The notes below the pieces were generated by a model that saw only the letters and a list, made by a program, of their open reading frames with translations, was not told where the DNA came from and did no database searches. From an uncultured Nocardioides sp. (lineage in GTDB: Bacteria > Actinomycetota > Actinomycetes > Propionibacteriales > Nocardioidaceae), in the NCBI GenBank assembly GCA_902805885.1, contig CADCUM010000094.1:1-64000 (forward strand): a stretch of DNA of 64,000 nt. Reading direction: 5' to 3'. This document shows positions 19,641 through 29,472 of this stretch, one piece after another. Made by a program: the position numbers and the translations under genes. Positions within the stretch are counted from its first letter, which is position 1. Each line of letters begins with the position of its first letter.

Positions 19641-20723
19641 GTGATCCCCGAGGACAACCGCTTCGCACGCGATCCTGCTGCGCTCCTTCCCCCTGGCACC
19701 GGTCTGCCCGCCGGCTGGAGCGTCGAGACCCCCGACGGGACCGACGCCGCCACGGTGCGCCGCCTCGCCGAGCTGCTCCGCCGCCACGAGCGGGCCGGTC
19801 GGGGCTGGGCCACCTCGGGCGAGGACGAGGTGCTGGTCGAGGTGTCCGAGCGAGGGCTCCTCATGCGCGAGAACGTCGTGGTGCGCGACCCCGCCGGGGT
19901 CGTCCAGGCGTGGGGCAGCGTGCACGACCGTGCCGGTGGCCGCATGCTGCTGGTGCACGTCGTGGGCCGCGATCTCGACGAGGACGACGCCCGGCGGTGC
20001 TCCGACGTGCTCCTCGCGTGGGCCGAGGGGCAGGCCAGGGCCGTGGGTGCCGCCCGTGGACTGCCGGTCCAGCAGATCGACACCGGTGCCTTCGCCGAGG
20101 ACGTGCGCCAGCACGCCTGGCTCGCGCAGGCCGGCTTCGCCAAGGTCCGCACGTGGTGGCAGATGAGCCGCTCGGTGGAGGCCGAGGAGGCCGAGCTCGT
20201 CCCCGACCAGGCGCGGTGGGAGCGCGGCGGCGTGGTCTTCCGCGTGGTGGAGCGGGGGGACGACGGGATGCCCGACGAGGGCGACCTCCGGGCGGTGCAC
20301 GACGTGCTGGAGGGCGCGTTCACCGGCCACTTCAACTCGACCGAGGAGACCTTCCAGGAGTTCATCCACCGGCTGCGGGAGGACCCCGGGCACCGGTGGG
20401 ACCACTGGTGGCTCGCGGAGGTCACGGACGGCGCCGAGCCGGTCGCGGTGGGGGCGCTGGTCGGGTCCGTGAGCGAGTCGAGCTCCGGTCCGGACTGGTC
20501 CTACGTCTCCTACCTCGGCGTCCTCGAGTCCGCGCGGGGACGCGGCGTCGCCAAGGGGCTGCTGCACACGATCATCGCGGACGCGGCGGCACGCGGTCGC
20601 GACCGCGTGGGCCTCGAGGTGGACGCCGACTCGCCGACGGGGGCGGAGGGCCTCTACGTCGCGATGGGCTGGGGGACGAAGTACGTCACCGAGTCCTGGC
20701 ACCGCGACGTCCCGGTCGGCTGA
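19641..20723 (+). CDS. GNAT family N-acetyltransferase (tandem domains)
   Basis: VSYLGVLESARGRGVAKGLLHTIIADAAARGRDRVGLEVDADSPTGAEGLYVAMGW (GNAT motif A/B). Confidence 0.87.
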   Translation: MIPEDNRFARDPAALLPPGTGLPAGWSVETPDGTDAATVRRLAELLRRHERAGRGWATSGEDEVLVEVSERGLLMRENVVVRDPAGVVQAWGSVHDRAGGRMLLVHVVGRDLDEDDARRCSDVLLAWAEGQARAVGAARGLPVQQIDTGAFAEDVRQHAWLAQAGFAKVRTWWQMSRSVEAEEAELVPDQARWERGGVVFRVVERGDDGMPDEGDLRAVHDVLEGAFTGHFNSTEETFQEFIHRLREDPGHRWDHWWLAEVTDGAEPVAVGALVGSVSESSSGPDWSYVSYLGVLESARGRGVAKGLLHTIIADAAARGRDRVGLEVDADSPTGAEGLYVAMGWGTKYVTESWHRDVPVG

Positions 20724-21764
20724 TCAGCGCAGCGAGGCTCGCAGTGCCCGGTGGACCCCCGCGGGGGTGAGCACGCCGACGAACTGCGCCCCGCGGCGTA
20801 CGCCGACCATCGGCTTGTCGTCGCGCAGCATCGTCGCCAGGGCCTCCTCGAGCGAGGAGTCCAGGTCGACCGCCGCGCCGAGGTCGCCGGTGGAGACGCC
20901 GTCGAGGGGCTCGAGGTCCTCCTCGCGCAACCGGGTCACCGTCAGCCGCCGTAGGCCGCCCGAGCCGACGAAGTCGGCCACCGTCTCGTCGGCGGGCCGT
21001 GCGAGCAGCTCGGCCGGGGTGGCGTACTGCGCGAGCCGCCCGCCGGTCTCGAAGACGGCGACGCGGTCCCCCATCCGGATCGCCTCGTCGATGTCGTGGG
21101 TCACCAGCACGACCGTCTTGCCGAGCTCGGCCTGGAGCCGCCGGAACTCGTCCTGGAGCCGGCCGCGCACGACGGGGTCGACCGCGCCGAAGGGCTCGTC
21201 CATCAGCAGCACCGGCGGGTTCGCAGCGAGGGCGCGCGCCACGCCGACGCGCTGGCGCTGTCCGCCGGAGAGCTCGTGGGGGTAGCGACGGGCGTACTGC
21301 TCCGGGGCGAGCCCGACGGTGGCGAGCAGCTCGTGGGCACGCTCGCGGGCGGTCGCCTTGGACTCGCCGTGGAGCAGCGGCACGGTCATCACGTTCTGCT
21401 CGATGCGCTGGTGGGGGAAGAGCCCGACCTGCTGGATGACGTAGCCGATGTCGCGGCGCAGCGCCACGGGGTCGGCGTCGGTGACGTCCTGGCCGTCGAG
21501 CCAGATCCGGCCGGTGGTGGGCTCGATCAGCCGGTTGATCATCTTGAGCGTCGTCGACTTGCCGCAGCCGGAGGGGCCGACGAGGCAGACCATCTCGCCG
21601 CGCCGCACGTCGAGATCGAGCTCGTGGACGGCGACCGTGCCGTCGGGGTAGGTCTTGCCCACGCCCTCCAGCCGGATCATCGCGTCGGTGGCCGTGCCCT
21701 CGTCCGCCCCCTGCGACGCGACAAGGGGTGAGGTCGGTCCGGTCCCGGAGGCGGTAGCGTCCAT
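20724..21764 (-). CDS. Glycine betaine/choline-type ABC transporter ATP-binding protein (OpuCA/ProV-like)
   Basis: MIRLEGVGKTYPDGTVAVHELDLDVRRGEMVCLVGPSGCGKSTTLKMINRLIEPTTG, LSGGQRQRVGVARAL, C-terminal CBS-like segment. Internal start at 21680 (MIRLEG) is plausible. Confidence 0.9.
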   Translation of the reverse strand: MDATASGTGPTSPLVASQGADEGTATDAMIRLEGVGKTYPDGTVAVHELDLDVRRGEMVCLVGPSGCGKSTTLKMINRLIEPTTGRIWLDGQDVTDADPVALRRDIGYVIQQVGLFPHQRIEQNVMTVPLLHGESKATARERAHELLATVGLAPEQYARRYPHELSGGQRQRVGVARALAANPPVLLMDEPFGAVDPVVRGRLQDEFRRLQAELGKTVVLVTHDIDEAIRMGDRVAVFETGGRLAQYATPAELLARPADETVADFVGSGGLRRLTVTRLREEDLEPLDGVSTGDLGAAVDLDSSLEEALATMLRDDKPMVGVRRGAQFVGVLTPAGVHRALRASLR

Positions 21765-21767
21765 GCG

Positions 21768-22472
21768 GTGACCCTACTCGCGGCGGCGGTGGAGCAGCCG
21801 AGCTGCTACAGCCGCACGGTCAACGACTGGTGGTGCGGGGCCTACCTGCGCGACTACCGCACCGAGCTGGTGGACGCGACCGTCCAGCACCTGCTCATCA
21901 CCGTCAGTGCGATCGGCCTGGGCCTCGCGCTGGCGTTCCCGCTGGCGCTGATGGCTCGCCGCCGTCCCAGGCTGGAGACCGGGATCGTGGGTTTCTCCAC
22001 CGGGCTCTACACCGTCCCGTCCCTGGCCCTGTTCCCGCTGCTCGTGCCCTTCACCGGCATCTCCGCCACCACGGTCGTGATCGGGCTCGCGCTGTACGCC
22101 CTCACGATCCTCGTCCGCAGCATCCTGGACGGGCTGCGGTCGGTCCCCGAGGAGGTGCGCGAGTCCGCGCGCGGCCTGGGCTACAGCCGGTCCTCCCAGC
22201 TCCTGCGCATCGAGCTCCCGCTCGCGCTCCCCGTCTTCATGGCCGGGCTCCGGGTGGCCACGGTCTCGACGGTCGCGCTGACCACGGTCGGCGCCCTCGT
22301 CGCGAACGGCGGACTCGGCAACCTCATCGCCGAGGGCGTGCTCACCAACTTCAAGGCGGAGCTGCTGGCCGCCTGCGTGCTGTGCGTGCTCATCGCACTG
22401 CTGCTCGACGTCCTCCTCGTCGCGGCGCAGCGGCTGGTGACGCCGTGGACCCGGACGCAGGTGAGCCGGTGA
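21768..22472 (+). CDS. ABC transporter permease (OpuCB/ProW-like)
   Basis: PSLALFPLLVPFTGISATTVVIGLALYALTILVRSILDGLRSVPEEVRESARGLGYSRSSQLLRIELPLALPVFMAGLRVATVST: EAA loop. Confidence 0.9.
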   Translation: MTLLAAAVEQPSCYSRTVNDWWCGAYLRDYRTELVDATVQHLLITVSAIGLGLALAFPLALMARRRPRLETGIVGFSTGLYTVPSLALFPLLVPFTGISATTVVIGLALYALTILVRSILDGLRSVPEEVRESARGLGYSRSSQLLRIELPLALPVFMAGLRVATVSTVALTTVGALVANGGLGNLIAEGVLTNFKAELLAACVLCVLIALLLDVLLVAAQRLVTPWTRTQVSR

Positions 22473-23212
22473 GGATCTTCGGCGACGTCTGGGACTTCCT
22501 CTCCACGGGAGCCAACTGGTCCGGCCGCGGCGGGATCCTCGACTACCTCGTCCAGCAGCTGCTCCTGACCGGCACGGCGCTGCTCCTGGCGGTCCTCGTC
22601 GGACTCCCGCTCGCGCTGTGGCTGGGCCACGTCGGCCGCGGGGGCTTCCTGGCGATCAACATCTCGAACGTGGGTCGGGCGATCCCCACCTTCGCCCTGC
22701 TGGCGCTGCTCGTGACGGCCGACTGGCCGGGGGTCGCCACCTTCGGCCCCTTCGGGCGGGCCGGGATCGCCACCCTGATCGCCCTCACCCTGTTCGCCCT
22801 GCCGCCGATCATCACCAACAGCTACGTCGCGGTCCGCGAGGTGGCGGGCGAGGTGAAGGAGGCGGCCCGCGGGATGGGCATGACGGGGTGGCAGCAGTTC
22901 CGCCGTGTCGAGCTGCCGCTGGCGCTCCCGCTCGTCGCCGGCGGCGTGCGCCTCGCGCTGGTCCAGGTGTGGGCGACGGCCACGATCGCGGCCCTGGTCG
23001 CGGGCCCGGGGCTCGGCCGGATCATCACCGACGGCTTCGCCAACAGCAACTACGGGAAGGGAATCGCAGGGGCCGTTGTTGTCGCGGTCGTGGCCATGGT
23101 GCTCGAGGTCCTCGCCGCGCTCGCGCAGCGCGCCGTCGACCCGGTGCCCCGGGCCGCCGACCCACGCACGGATGACGTACCGCTCAGAGATGCGCTGCCC
23201 ACGACCACGTGA
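22469..23212 (+). CDS. ABC transporter permease (OpuCD/ProW-like)
   Basis: NISNVGRAIPTFALLALLV, REVAGEVKEAARGMGMTGWQQFRRVELPLALPLVAGGVRLALVQVWATATIAALV; GTG start overlapping the upstream stop. Confidence 0.9.
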   Translation: MRIFGDVWDFLSTGANWSGRGGILDYLVQQLLLTGTALLLAVLVGLPLALWLGHVGRGGFLAINISNVGRAIPTFALLALLVTADWPGVATFGPFGRAGIATLIALTLFALPPIITNSYVAVREVAGEVKEAARGMGMTGWQQFRRVELPLALPLVAGGVRLALVQVWATATIAALVAGPGLGRIITDGFANSNYGKGIAGAVVVAVVAMVLEVLAALAQRAVDPVPRAADPRTDDVPLRDALPTTT

Positions 23213-23266
23213 GCAGTGACCGGACACGCGTGGCCACCCGGCCGCGGGACACAGAAGGTGAACGAG

Positions 23267-24220
23267 ATGCAGCTACGACGAATCGCCGCCAGTGCGCTGG
23301 CCATCAGCACGGTCCTGCTCGGCGCGGCCTGCGCGGGTGACGACCTCGCCGACGAGGGCGCGGACCCGGGCTCCGGCGCGGGGGAGGAGAAGGGCGCCGT
23401 CAAGATCTCCGGCCAGGACTTCGGGGAGGTCCAGGTCGTCGCGTCGATGTACGAGCAGCTCCTCGACGCCGAGGGGTACGACGCCTCGGTGCAGCTCGTC
23501 GGCACCCGCGACGTCTACATGGCCGACGGCCAGTTCCCCGAGTCGATCCAGCTCGTGCCCGAGTACGTCGGCGGCATCGTCGACTTCCTCAACACCACCG
23601 AGAACGGCCCGGAGGCGGAGCCGCTCACCACGCCCGACGCCGACGAGTCGATCAGTGCTGCCGAGGACCTGCTGGAGGCCAAGGGCATCACCCTCCTCGA
23701 CCCCTCCGCCGCGATCGACACCAACGCCTTCTTCGTCACCCAGGAGTACTCCGAGTCCGAGGGCGTGACCAAGCTCTCCGACCTCGAGGGCAAGTCCGTC
23801 GTGGTCGCTGCGGCGGAGGACTGCGCCGACCGCACCGACTGCGGCAAGGGGCTGACGGAGGACTACGGCATCGACGTGACCGAGTTCCTGCCGCTGGGCT
23901 TCGCCTCGGCCGACGTCTTCAAGTCGGTCGCGGACGGTGAGTCCCAGCTGGGTCTCACGTCGACCACCGACGGCACCCTGGAGTCGCAGGGCATGGTGCT
24001 GCTCGAGGACGACAAGCAGATCCAGCCGGCCCAGAACCTCGTCCCGGCCGTCTCCACCGAGTGGCTCGCCGACAACGAGGACGTCGAGGACATCCTCAAC
24101 GAGCTGATGGGCGCCCTCACGACCGAGAAGCTCACCGACCTCAACGGCCAGGTCTCCGTCGACCGGGCGAAGCCCGAGGACGTGGCGAAGGAGTTCCTCG
24201 AGTCCGAGGGCCTGCTCTGA
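23267..24220 (+). CDS. ABC transporter substrate-binding lipoprotein (OpuCC/ProX-like)
   Basis: Signal peptide with lipobox LLGAAC; VKISGQDFGEVQVVASMYEQLLDAEGYDASVQLVGTRDVYMADGQFPESIQLVPEYVGGIVDFLN. Confidence 0.9.
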   Translation: MQLRRIAASALAISTVLLGAACAGDDLADEGADPGSGAGEEKGAVKISGQDFGEVQVVASMYEQLLDAEGYDASVQLVGTRDVYMADGQFPESIQLVPEYVGGIVDFLNTTENGPEAEPLTTPDADESISAAEDLLEAKGITLLDPSAAIDTNAFFVTQEYSESEGVTKLSDLEGKSVVVAAAEDCADRTDCGKGLTEDYGIDVTEFLPLGFASADVFKSVADGESQLGLTSTTDGTLESQGMVLLEDDKQIQPAQNLVPAVSTEWLADNEDVEDILNELMGALTTEKLTDLNGQVSVDRAKPEDVAKEFLESEGLL

Positions 24221-24238
24221 GCGGCCGGCTCAGCCGCT
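24220..24238. terminator. Candidate bidirectional terminator hairpin between convergent genes
   Basis: AGCGGC-cggctca-GCCGCT spans both stop codons (24218-24220 on +, 24230-24232 on -). No U-tract. Confidence 0.4.
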
Positions 24239-25372
24239 GACCTCGTGCGGGTGCAGGGCGAGGGCGACCGGGTCGACGGTCGCCCCGTCCAGCACCTCGC
24301 GCGGGACCTCGATGCGCCACGCCCCGGCGGCGTCGTCCCGGACGCGCGGAGCGGGCGCTCCGTCGAGGCCGGCGACCCACTGCATCAGCCGCGTCGCGTC
24401 GGCCCGCCGGTCCTGCTCCACCAGCCAGCCGGCGAGCCGGTGCACGGGCGGCAGCCCGCTGTGGACCAGCGAGCGCCCGTTCCAGAGCTCCTGCACCCCC
24501 GTGCGCAGCAGCTCCCACCACTCGTCGGTGCAGCCGGGCACGAGCAGGAAGTAGCGCCACAGGTCGCCGGCGAGGACCCGGTCGACGAAGACGCGCTCCA
24601 CCTGCGCGGACCCGTGGTCGCGGACGGCGCCCAGGGAGGCGCGCTTGGTCGCCCAGCGGTCGCGCAGGTCCTCGGTCGTGGCTCGCGTCTGCGTGATCGA
24701 CCCCTCGCGGATGCGCCAGTGGTACGTCGTCTCCGAGAGCACGTCGAACGTCCCCGACAGGAAGGCGCGCGTGGTGGTGGGCTGGTCCTCGTAGCGGGTC
24801 CCCTCGGGCCAGGTGAGGCCCGAGGCGTCCCACCAGGAGCGGCGGTAGAGCTTGTTCCAGGCGAAGACGTCCCCGAGGATCTCCGGGCGCTCCTCGACGC
24901 GCGCACCCCGCAGGGGCGGTCGGTGCAGCCTCCGCATCCAGCGCAGCTCCTCCAGGGGGCCGTCGCTGCCGCTGTCGTCCCGGCTGGGCCAGGACGCGAC
25001 CGACGCCGTCGCGAAGTCCGAGCCCGACTCCTCCAGCGCCCCGACGAGCGAGGCGAGTGCCGTCGCCGGCAGCACGTCGTCGGAGTCGAGGAACGCGAGG
25101 TGGTCGCCCCGCACGTGCTGCACCCCGGTGTTGCGCGCGGCGCCGAGTCCGGCGTTGGCGGTGTGCACGACGCGGATCCGCCGGTCGCGGCGCGCCCACA
25201 CCTCGGCGATCTCCCCGGAGCGGTCGACCGAGCCGTCGTCGACGACCACCGCCTCCCAGCGCGCGTGCTGCTGGGCCACCAGGGACGCGAGGCACTCGTC
25301 GATCCAGCGCTCCACGCCGTACGCCGGGACCACCACCCCGACGAGGGGGGACCGCCCGAACCACCGCTTCAT
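24230..25372 (-). CDS. Family 2 glycosyltransferase
   Basis: VGVVVPAYGVERWIDECLASLVAQQHARWEAVVVDDGSVDRSGEIAE, DHLAFLDSDDVLPA: GT2 DXD-type. Confidence 0.9.
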   Translation of the reverse strand: MKRWFGRSPLVGVVVPAYGVERWIDECLASLVAQQHARWEAVVVDDGSVDRSGEIAEVWARRDRRIRVVHTANAGLGAARNTGVQHVRGDHLAFLDSDDVLPATALASLVGALEESGSDFATASVASWPSRDDSGSDGPLEELRWMRRLHRPPLRGARVEERPEILGDVFAWNKLYRRSWWDASGLTWPEGTRYEDQPTTTRAFLSGTFDVLSETTYHWRIREGSITQTRATTEDLRDRWATKRASLGAVRDHGSAQVERVFVDRVLAGDLWRYFLLVPGCTDEWWELLRTGVQELWNGRSLVHSGLPPVHRLAGWLVEQDRRADATRLMQWVAGLDGAPAPRVRDDAAGAWRIEVPREVLDGATVDPVALALHPHEVSG

Positions 25373-25407
25373 GAGCGGGGACTCTAGGACAAGTAGGCTC
25401 CCCGCTT

Positions 25408-26547
25408 GTGAGTGAGCAGGGCAGCACGCCGACCCCCCGGGCCATCGACGAGTTGAATCCCGAGGGCGTCGCCCGCAAGGTCCTCCTCGTCGCCGGCGCC
25501 GGTCGCAGCGGCACGAGCACCCTCGCGGGGATCGTCTCCCGCCTCGGGATGCACGTCCCGCTGCCGGAGGTGCCGCCGGACGAGTCCAACCCTCGCGGCT
25601 TCAGCGAGCCGCAGTGGGTCGTCGACGTCCACGACGAGTGGCTCGCCGAGTCGCTCGTGCAGGTCAGCGACGCCCGCCCGAGCGCGTGGTTCGACACCGG
25701 CCGCATCGCCAGCCGGGAGCCTGCGCGCATCCGGGTGAGCGAGTGGCTCGAGCCGCACTTCGACGTGCATCCCGAGCTGGTCGTCAAGGACCCCCGGCTG
25801 AGCTGGTTCCTCGGCCTCTGGCGGGTGGCGGCGATCCGCACCGGCGCCACGCCCGTCTTCGCGACGATGCTGCGCCCTCCGGCCGAGGTGGTCGGCTCCA
25901 AGCAGAAGTACTACGCCAACAAGCTCGGCTCCGCCCACCTCGCCGCGAGCTGGGTCAACATGCTCCTCCACACCGAGCGCGCCACCCGTCCCGCCGAGGG
26001 CAACGGCGACGGCGGCACCGGCCGGGTCTTCGTCCGCTACGAGGACCTGCTCACCGACTGGGTCCGTACGACGATGGCGCTGGGCCAGGCCCTCGACCTC
26101 GAGACCATCGTGCACACGCGGAGCGACCAGATCCGCGAGGTGCACCGGTTCATCGACCCGACCCTGCGCCGCGTGACCGCGACCCTCGACGACCTCGGGC
26201 TCCCGCGACGGCTCCACGAGCTCACGGGCGAGACGTGGGCGCAGCTCGACCGCCTCGCGGACGAGGGTGGGGACACGCTCGAGGTGCGCGCGACCTTCGA
26301 CCAGCTGCGCCAGGCCTACACCGACCTCTACGAGGAGTCCGAGGCGATCAGCCGGTCGAGCGGCGTGCACGCGCGCCTCCAGGGCCGCCGCCAGGCGCTC
26401 GCCGAAGCAGCCGCGCCCGCCCCCCGGTCGATCGCCGACCGCGTCCCCCACGAGGTGCGCGCCGCGATCCCGCCGACCGTGCGCCGCGGCGTGCGCAAGG
26501 CGCTGGAGCGCGGCCGCGGCGGGTCCTCGGCGCGGGACGGCCAGTGA
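25408..26547 (+). CDS. Sulfotransferase family protein
   Basis: VLLVAGAGRSGTSTLAGIVSRLGMHVP (phosphosulfate-binding loop) and FVRYEDLLTDW. Confidence 0.8.
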   Translation: MSEQGSTPTPRAIDELNPEGVARKVLLVAGAGRSGTSTLAGIVSRLGMHVPLPEVPPDESNPRGFSEPQWVVDVHDEWLAESLVQVSDARPSAWFDTGRIASREPARIRVSEWLEPHFDVHPELVVKDPRLSWFLGLWRVAAIRTGATPVFATMLRPPAEVVGSKQKYYANKLGSAHLAASWVNMLLHTERATRPAEGNGDGGTGRVFVRYEDLLTDWVRTTMALGQALDLETIVHTRSDQIREVHRFIDPTLRRVTATLDDLGLPRRLHELTGETWAQLDRLADEGGDTLEVRATFDQLRQAYTDLYEESEAISRSSGVHARLQGRRQALAEAAAPAPRSIADRVPHEVRAAIPPTVRRGVRKALERGRGGSSARDGQ

Positions 26548-27494
26548 CGGTCCCCGTCGGAGCCGGCCCCGGCATCACCAACATCGAGGGGCACACCGAC
26601 TTCGACATCACCTGGCCCTGGCACCGCCCCGGCGGGCTGCGCCGCGGCGCGACGGCCGTGCTGCGGGTGAAGAACGAGGCGCCGGGGCTGCGCTTCGTGC
26701 TGCCGCCGCTCCTGCGCGCGTGCGACCACGTGCTCCTGGTCGACAACGGCTCCGACGACGGCACGGCCGACGAGGCGCTCCGGGTCGCAGCAGCCGCCGG
26801 GCTGGGGGAGAGGTTCACGCTGCGCGAGTACCCCTTCTCCGTCGCGCGAGCGGGTGCGGAGCACCTGTCGGTCAACGAGCGCTCCGTGCACTCCCTGGCC
26901 TACTTCTACAACTGGTGCTTCTCCCACGTGACCACCCGCTACTCGTGGAAGTGGGACGGCGACATGGTCCTCACCACCGAGGGGGAGGTGTCCATGCACG
27001 ACCTGTCGTGGCAGGTGGGGTCCGCCGACGCGGTCATCCGGTTCCCCCGTCACGGCCTCTACATCGAGTCCGAGCGCAGGGCCTACCTCGACCTCGGCCT
27101 CCGCAACATCGAGGAGTGGGGCTTCCCGATGGGCCCCGACTTCGTCTACGCCAAGGCGCCGGAGTGGGAGATCCGCACGACCCCCGACCGGATCGAGCAG
27201 TTCGCCCTCCCGCAGGGACTGTGCGTGGAGCTGAAGTGGCTCGACGGCGACGAGTTCGCCCACTGGACCGACCCGGCGTCGTTCGCCACGTCGATCCGCA
27301 ACCGCCGCAAGCGCCGCGAGTGGCTGGTCTGGAACGCCCTCCAGGAGGGCCAGGTCCCCGAGGGCGTCGTGGCGATCGAGGCCCCGGACGGCGTGCACGT
27401 GGTCGACCACGTCACCCACGACTGGCTGCCCCGGGCGCCGCGACCGTTCGTGGTCGACGACCCCGACCACGCGAAGATCCACCTCCGCGCCTGA
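26544..27494 (+). CDS. Glycosyltransferase family 2-like protein
   Basis: AVLRVKNEAPGLRFVLPPLLRACDHVLLVDNGSDDGTADEAL, YSWKWDGDMVLT; GTG start overlapping the upstream stop. Confidence 0.82.
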   Translation: MTVPVGAGPGITNIEGHTDFDITWPWHRPGGLRRGATAVLRVKNEAPGLRFVLPPLLRACDHVLLVDNGSDDGTADEALRVAAAAGLGERFTLREYPFSVARAGAEHLSVNERSVHSLAYFYNWCFSHVTTRYSWKWDGDMVLTTEGEVSMHDLSWQVGSADAVIRFPRHGLYIESERRAYLDLGLRNIEEWGFPMGPDFVYAKAPEWEIRTTPDRIEQFALPQGLCVELKWLDGDEFAHWTDPASFATSIRNRRKRREWLVWNALQEGQVPEGVVAIEAPDGVHVVDHVTHDWLPRAPRPFVVDDPDHAKIHLRA

Positions 27495-27580
27495 CCCGCC
27501 CAGGCGGCGGCCGGAGTGGCGTGCGTCACGCGGCCGTTCCGTTCCCGCGCCGGAGCGTGCGGCGTACGCTCGGCGGTGAT

Positions 27581-27611
27581 CGAGTAGATCGGTACCCGAG
27601 TGGATCGGGAC
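27581..27611. repeat. Two imperfect 15-bp direct repeats (16-bp period) upstream of the DUF2520-panC-panD operon
   Basis: CGAGTAGATCGGTAC (27581-27595) and CGAGTGGATCGGGAC (27597-27611), 13/15 identical. Confidence 0.75.
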
Positions 27612-27628
27612 TGAAACGAAGGGTCACC

Positions 27629-28561
27629 ATGACGCAGCCCCTCACGGTGGGTGTCGTCGGCGCTGGTCGCGTCGGCGCCGTCCTCGCCGCCACGCTCCGC
27701 TCCGCGGGCCACGACGTCGTCGCCGCCGCCGGTGAGTCCGACGCCAGCCGCCGCCGGATCACCGAGCTGCTGCCCGGCGTCCCGGTCACCAAGCCCAGCG
27801 ACGCCGCCCGGCGCAGCGACCTGCTGCTGCTGACCGTCCCCGACGACATGCTCGGCAACGTGGTGGCGATGCTCAGCGCCAGCGGCGCGATCCGGGCCGG
27901 GCAGGTCGTCGTGCACACGTCCGGCCGCCACGGCCTCGCGGTGCTCGCCCCGGCCGCCGCGGTCGGGGCCCGGACGATCGCCCTCCACCCGGCCATGACC
28001 TTCACCGGCACCGAGGTCGACCTCCCGCGGCTCGTCGGCTGCGTCTTCGGCGTGACCGCCCCTCCGGCCGAGCGCGCGCTCACCGAGTCGCTGGTCGCCG
28101 ACCTCGGCGGCCGTACGACGTGGGTGGCCGAGGAGCTGCGCACGCTCTACCACGCCGGGCTCGCCCACGGCGCCAACCACCTCGTCACGCTGGTCACGCA
28201 GGCGATGGAGCTGCTGTCGGCCACCGGCGCCGAGGACCCGGCCGCCACCCTGCGGCCGCTGCTCACCGCCGCTCTCGACAACGCCCTCGCCGACGGCGAC
28301 GCCGCGCTGACCGGGCCCATCGTCCGCGGCGACGTCGAGACCGTGCGTGCCCACCTCGCCGACATCCGGCTGACCGCGCCGCACACGCTGCCGTCGTACG
28401 TCGCGATGGCGCGCGCGACGCTCGACCGGGTCGTCACCGACGGCCGGCTGCTGCCGATCCGTGCCGCCAGCATCGCCGCGGCCCTCGACGCCGCCGAGTC
28501 GGGTGCGCAGCCCGTCGCACCGCCCGCGGGGCCGCGCACTCGACTGGACCGTTCTCGGTGA
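27629..28561 (+). CDS. Rossmann-like/DUF2520 domain oxidoreductase
   Basis: [31 protein letters not shown] (GxGxxG), [47 protein letters not shown]; precedes panC. Confidence 0.88.
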   Translation: MTQPLTVGVVGAGRVGAVLAATLRSAGHDVVAAAGESDASRRRITELLPGVPVTKPSDAARRSDLLLLTVPDDMLGNVVAMLSASGAIRAGQVVVHTSGRHGLAVLAPAAAVGARTIALHPAMTFTGTEVDLPRLVGCVFGVTAPPAERALTESLVADLGGRTTWVAEELRTLYHAGLAHGANHLVTLVTQAMELLSATGAEDPAATLRPLLTAALDNALADGDAALTGPIVRGDVETVRAHLADIRLTAPHTLPSYVAMARATLDRVVTDGRLLPIRAASIAAALDAAESGAQPVAPPAGPRTRLDRSR

Positions 28562-29472
28562 ACCAGGCCCCCCGCCTCGCGAGCACCCGCGAGGAGCTGG
28601 CCGCGCTGCTCGCGGACGGCCGTCGTGCCGGCGAGCGCGTCGCGCTCGTCCCGACCATGGGTGCGCTCCACGAGGGGCACGCCAGCCTGATGCGGACCGC
28701 CCGGGCCGCCACGGCGGGGCCGGTCGTGGTCAGCGTCTTCGTCAACCCCATGCAGTTCTCCCCGACCGAGGACCTCGACCGCTACCCCCGGACCCTCGAC
28801 GCCGACCGGGGGGTCTGCGCCGACGAGGGCGTCGACGTGGTGTTCGCGCCGGCCGTCGACGAGGTCTATCCCGGCGGCTTCTCCCACGACGGCCCGGCGG
28901 GCGTCACCGTCGACCCGGGACGGCTCGGCACGGTCCTGGAGGGGGAGAGCAGGCCGGGCCACTTCGCCGGCGTGCTGACCGTCGTCGCCAAGCTCTTCGG
29001 CCTCGTCCGGCCGGACCTGGCGGTCTTCGGCGAGAAGGACTACCAGCAGCTCGTGCTGATCCGCCGGATGGTGGCCGACCTGTGCCTCGGCATCGAGGTC
29101 GTGGCCGGCGAGACCGTGCGGGAGGCCGACGGTCTCGCGCTCTCCAGCCGCAACCGCTACCTCGACGACGACGGCCGCCGGGTCGCGGGCACGTTGAGCC
29201 GCGCGCTGCGGGCGGCGCAGGAGCGGGCGTCGTACGGCGTCCCGGCGGCGCGGTGGGCCGCGATGAGCGTCCTCAAGGGCGAGCCCGGGCTGGACCTCGA
29301 CTACCTCGCGCTCACCGGTCCCGACCTCGGCGAGCCGCCGGAGACCGGCGAGGGGCGGGTGCTCGTGGCGGCCCGCGTCGGCAGCACCCGGCTCATCGAC
29401 AACATGCCCTTGACCCTCAGCACGGCGGACACCCCTACCGGGGGCCCGACCACCACGGAGAGGAGCAGCTGA
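28558..29472 (+). CDS. panC: Pantoate--beta-alanine ligase
   Basis: [72 protein letters not shown]. Confidence 0.96.
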   Translation: MNQAPRLASTREELAALLADGRRAGERVALVPTMGALHEGHASLMRTARAATAGPVVVSVFVNPMQFSPTEDLDRYPRTLDADRGVCADEGVDVVFAPAVDEVYPGGFSHDGPAGVTVDPGRLGTVLEGESRPGHFAGVLTVVAKLFGLVRPDLAVFGEKDYQQLVLIRRMVADLCLGIEVVAGETVREADGLALSSRNRYLDDDGRRVAGTLSRALRAAQERASYGVPAARWAAMSVLKGEPGLDLDYLALTGPDLGEPPETGEGRVLVAARVGSTRLIDNMPLTLSTADTPTGGPTTTERSS

